Source of the DNA: Acetivibrio sp964466645
GTDB lineage: Bacteria > Bacillota > Clostridia > Acetivibrionales > Acetivibrionaceae
DNA: 6,773 nt
Assembly: GCA_964466645.1 (NCBI GenBank)
Contig: CAYXPB010000285.1
Span: 1 to 6,773, forward strand
Reading direction: 5' to 3'
The notes below the pieces were generated by a model that saw only the letters and a program-made list of their open reading frames with translations, made no database searches and was not told the origin of the DNA. Every line of letters starts with the position of its first letter. Within the stretch, counting starts at the first letter, position 1. Made by a program: the position numbers and the translations under genes. Positions 4,636-6,773 of the stretch are shown here, piece by piece.

Positions 4636-6264
4636 TCAATTTATCTCCTCAATTATATTGTTAATGGAGTTATTTAATGTTGTCAGAAGAATTTTACTAT
4701 CTGAAATAAAATCAGGTATATAGTTTTTATCTCTACCCCAAACTTTATTATATTCTTGCAATGACCCCTTATGACCTGCTAACTTATTCCTAGAATTATA
4801 TATTACTTTTAAAACATTATCTAATTTATCTGCTCCCTTGATGCTCAGTTCATCTAGAAGGATTTTAAGTTTCAATCGGCTACCAAAGGGCTTATTACCT
4901 TCATCTGTAAGTTTTTCTTTTGGCACTATGGTTTGTATTAAATCATTATTAATACTTTCAACTGTAATTTTACATAATTGCATTAAAAATGTTTGGTATG
5001 TCGTTACTGAACCATTTGTAGGTATTGTAAATGCACTTTTTATTTGCTGGTCGACTTCGCTTAACTCACCAAATAGTTTATCACCATACTTCTCTTTAAA
5101 GTAAACATTTAAATCTGTTAATAATTCAAAAAGTTTCTTCTCTGGTGTTATACTATCAGTAAATTGTGCCATCATTTGCCTCTGAAAGAACTTCTTCTCC
5201 ATGCCACCTTGAGGTTTAATGTTATAAAGTTTCCAATATTGTTGTTCTTTATATGGAATTCTTCCTAAATCGCCAAGCCATACAACGACTTTATTATCCT
5301 TATTAATTGTATAAGGCAATGACCACTCATTTAAAAACATCAATGTCCCATCACCAACGGAATAATTAGAAGGGTCGTTAGTGTATTTGTCTAATACTTT
5401 TCTTTCAAAATAAACTGGAGTTAAAAAATGAGGAGCATTTGGATTTTTACCAAAATAATTAGCCAAGTTATCCTCATTACAAGTAAATTCAATATCATCT
5501 CCTGTCTCATCATCGACCCCAATAATGTAATCCTCATATTTTTTCTCTTCAGTAAAATATTCATATTCTCTATGTTTTGGCTTACTGTATGGTTTAATTA
5601 TTACTTTTCCTAAGATAGAACTCATTCCGTTATATTCGCCGTATTCATAACTATTTTTTACAACGATAATATTTAAATTCTGTTCATTATAACTCTTTGA
5701 ATTGTATTCCAATTTTGATTCGGTTTTAAAAAAACGTCTATGGTCAAAGCATATTACGCAGCACTTATTATGAGCACTCAAATAGTCTTTGAAATATGTC
5801 TTTAAAATCATAATTCTGTTTGGTTCAATTATAATTTTAGTATCGTCGGTTATAGGGTCAATATAGAAATTATCTCTTTTAACTAGATTATTGTACCAAA
5901 TTAGTTTGGGGTTTATCTCTACTTGCTTTTCATACTTCTCATTAAACGTTCTATAGGCAACTAAATATTCAAATTTATCTTTTTTATCTCCTGCAATAAA
6001 AAATAGTTTTTCTGTATTTACACTATACACTTTCTCAAAATAAGATTTTCCAAATGAATTTGTAGAAAATCCCCATTCATAATCCTTTAAATATTCTTTA
6101 ATATACTTTCTATCATCTGGTATTAGTGCACTGTATCCAAAGATATCACTTTCGAGGTTGTCTTTTCTATCATTTTTAAGTTCTTCATAGATGGTAATCC
6201 AATCTTCTTTTTCAATATTTAAATATTTATTAATATAATCCTCAAAGTTCTGTAATTTGAGCAT
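4636..6264 (-). CDS. Large protein with C-terminal HEPN-type RN-x4-H motif, candidate defence effector
   Basis: A 542-aa cytoplasmic protein with no signal peptide or membrane segment. The N-terminal part (about 1-260) is a mixed alpha/beta region rich in aromatic and charged residues, with a basic CFDHRRFFK segment (172-180). A block at about 277-350 looks most conserved-like: APHFLTPVYFERKVLDKY, a DGTLMF strand, VVVWLGDLGRIPY (326-338), then QQYWKLYNIKPQGG. This could be a recognition or sensor module; I recall similar blocks in uncharacterised bacterial proteins but can give no family name. The C-terminal third (about 370-542) is helical and ends in KVIYNSRNKLAGHKG, where Arg492-Asn493 and His498 form the R-N-x4-H signature of HEPN RNase domains. 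A large N-terminal module plus C-terminal HEPN is also the plan of ApeA-type defence proteins; homology to ApeA is not shown. The start at 6264 is chosen over 6333 for its AAGGAG site 9 nt upstream. It forms an operon with the 210-aa HEPN-like gene 1 nt downstream. Confidence 0.88.
   Translation of the reverse strand: MLKLQNFEDYINKYLNIEKEDWITIYEELKNDRKDNLESDIFGYSALIPDDRKYIKEYLKDYEWGFSTNSFGKSYFEKVYSVNTEKLFFIAGDKKDKFEYLVAYRTFNEKYEKQVEINPKLIWYNNLVKRDNFYIDPITDDTKIIIEPNRIMILKTYFKDYLSAHNKCCVICFDHRRFFKTESKLEYNSKSYNEQNLNIIVVKNSYEYGEYNGMSSILGKVIIKPYSKPKHREYEYFTEEKKYEDYIIGVDDETGDDIEFTCNEDNLANYFGKNPNAPHFLTPVYFERKVLDKYTNDPSNYSVGDGTLMFLNEWSLPYTINKDNKVVVWLGDLGRIPYKEQQYWKLYNIKPQGGMEKKFFQRQMMAQFTDSITPEKKLFELLTDLNVYFKEKYGDKLFGELSEVDQQIKSAFTIPTNGSVTTYQTFLMQLCKITVESINNDLIQTIVPKEKLTDEGNKPFGSRLKLKILLDELSIKGADKLDNVLKVIYNSRNKLAGHKGSLQEYNKVWGRDKNYIPDFISDSKILLTTLNNSINNIIEEIN
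4645..4650 (-). promoter_or_regulatory. Internal ribosome binding site coupling the two HEPN-motif genes
   Basis: GAGGAG lies within the last codons (Glu-Glu) of the 542-aa gene, 10 nt before the ATG of the 210-aa gene. The TGA stop (4636-4638) and the ATG (4632-4634) are separated by a single base. Terminating ribosomes are thus well placed to restart, which suggests a fixed ratio of the two products. Confidence 0.8.
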
Positions 6265-6273
6265 TTCTTCTCT

Positions 6274-6279
6274 CTCCTT
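6274..6279 (-). promoter_or_regulatory. Shine-Dalgarno that fixes the start of the 542-aa gene
   Basis: AAGGAG lies 9 nt before the ATG at 6262-6264. The in-frame upstream ATG at 6333 would add 23 residues (starting MRIRYNIFRR) encoded by very AT-rich DNA, and I see no ribosome binding site for it. Confidence 0.75.
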
Positions 6280-6373
6280 GTTTATAAAACTATAATATAG
6301 GTTTCTTCTAAAAATATTATATCTTATTCTCAATATTTGGTATAGTACGATTATTTCTATTATTTATCTGCCT

Positions 6374-6401
6374 ATTATCGCTGATAAAACTTTTTTGTCA
6401 T
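6374..6401 (-). promoter_or_regulatory. Candidate promoter of the HEPN-motif operon
   Basis: On the minus strand ATGACA (6396-6401, 5 of 6 to consensus) is followed after 16 bp by GATAAT (6374-6379, 5 of 6). This predicts a start near 6367 and a leader of about 100 nt. The -35 box lies within a 19-bp palindrome that could be an operator. A perfect TATAAT nearer the gene (6316-6321) has only a weak -35 (TATACC) at 17 bp and is the main alternative. Confidence 0.4.
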
Positions 6402-6411
6402 TTTGACAAAA
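6393..6411. repeat. 19-bp palindrome overlapping the candidate -35 box
   Basis: TTTTGTCA-TTT-TGACAAAA has perfect 8-bp arms around a 3-bp centre. It is typical of the size and symmetry of a dimeric repressor site. A related shorter palindrome, ACAAAA-TAG-TTTTGT, occurs at 6513-6527. In AT-rich DNA such short arms can also arise by chance. Confidence 0.5.
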
Positions 6412-6773
6412 CTTTAAAACTTTTTGCCCAAAAATATTGTTTTTTCTTTTTACTTTTTTACCTTTTTACTTATTGCTACTATATATAATCCCAAAAAACT
6501 TCTCTCAAAAAGACAAAATAGTTTTGTTAGTCGAGTCCTGAAAGCCTTATCAATACTGCCTTCACTTTTGGGACGTCCCACCGACTTCCAATATTTTCAT
6601 CAATATTCATTTTCAATTATTTTTAAACACTTCTATCTTATTACATCACATCCAAGTTTTCCAGTCAAAAAAGTTTTGTCAGGAATAGGATAAAGATGGA
6701 AGTTTTAAACGATTAGGTTTATCCATATTCGCTTATCAATATATCCATCAAATGCTTTTAAATCAAGCCTTTT
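6412..6773. other. Upstream region without a supported gene
   Basis: A very T-rich tract (6420-6480) is followed by a GC-richer island (about 6529-6590). The island contains a perfect 10-bp palindrome GGGACGTCCC (6570-6579). On the minus strand a 27-codon frame (6610 to 6527) ends in SRWDVPKVKAVLIRLSGLD. It reads like protein but has no ribosome binding site and no family I recognise, so it is at most a gene remnant. At the right edge the minus strand stays open from 6773 to a stop at 6705 (22 codons, ending RIWINLIV). That could be the tail of a gene beyond the window but is too short to call. Confidence 0.3.

Larger units (their letters stand above)
6371..6689. repeat. Long imperfect inverted repeat bracketing about 280 bp (MITE-like or duplicated regulatory arm)
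   Basis: The minus strand of 6381-6400 (TGACAAAAAAGTTTTATCAG) matches the plus strand of 6663-6682 at 17 of 20 positions. The match continues outward to AATAGG (minus 6371-6376; plus 6684-6689) with a 3-base gap. Inward there is a shared AAGTTTT with a small gap. The arms are thus about 30-45 nt. No clear target-site duplication flanks them. Confidence 0.45.

Noticed and set aside
4050..5613. Several 60-90 codon plus-strand open frames (4050-4241, 4838-5104, 5428-5613)
   Set aside because: All lie antisense inside the two HEPN-motif genes, with hydrophobic AT-derived compositions typical of shadows.
6424..6693. 89-codon open frame on the plus strand
   Set aside because: Its N-terminal part translates the T-rich tract into Phe/Leu-rich sequence, there is no ribosome binding site, and it runs across the inverted-repeat arm. 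Not supported as a gene.
6705..6773. Open minus-strand frame at the right edge ending RIWINLIV
   Set aside because: Only 22 codons are visible, with no recognisable motif; it cannot be separated from chance.

Overview
The base composition is strongly AT-rich, the Shine-Dalgarno boxes are strong GGAGG/AAGGAG types, and one gene has a lipobox lipoprotein signal. Together these point to a low-GC Firmicute, probably one of the Clostridia; this is inference, as no marker gene is present. The window looks like an accessory or flexible chromosomal stretch. It holds the edge of an insertion sequence, an envelope-protein gene pair, decayed sequence, an orphan small gene, and a two-gene operon that may be a defence system.

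Left third (1-3147, all minus strand): the first ~97 bases encode the N-terminus of an IS3-family OrfA transposase, running off the left edge. The IS leader abuts or overlaps the 3' end of a gene for a membrane-anchored protein with one N-terminal transmembrane segment (175-1107). Upstream of it, 96 nt away on the same strand and with no terminator between, lies a 647-residue lipoprotein (1204-3147). Its whole mature part is 14 WIYY...LYRIK.DGT repeats, best read as two tandem seven-bladed beta-propellers (DUF5050-like). The two genes are probably co-transcribed and both products should sit on the outer face of the membrane.

Middle (3148-4001): 5' of the propeller gene is about 480 bp without an intact gene. 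It contains what looks like a frame-disrupted scrap of another propeller gene (3219-3418). Then comes a plus-strand orphan gene of 79 codons (3632-3871), closed by a strong hairpin-plus-T-run terminator (3885-3913). That terminator also lies downstream of the operon arriving from the right and could work in both directions.

Right half (4002-6773): a tightly coupled minus-strand pair, 542 aa followed after 1 nt by 210 aa. Neither belongs to a family I can name with certainty. Both carry an R-x(4-5)-H motif in helical context, the hallmark of HEPN RNase-like domains; in the larger protein it is the canonical RN-type at the C-terminus. The arrangement suggests a candidate abortive-infection or toxin-type module. 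Upstream of it (6265-6773) is an AT-rich stretch with a candidate promoter overlapped by a 19-bp palindrome. A long imperfect inverted repeat (6371-6689) brackets a GC-richer island and may be a MITE-like element or a duplicated operator region. No rRNA, tRNA or CRISPR array was seen.
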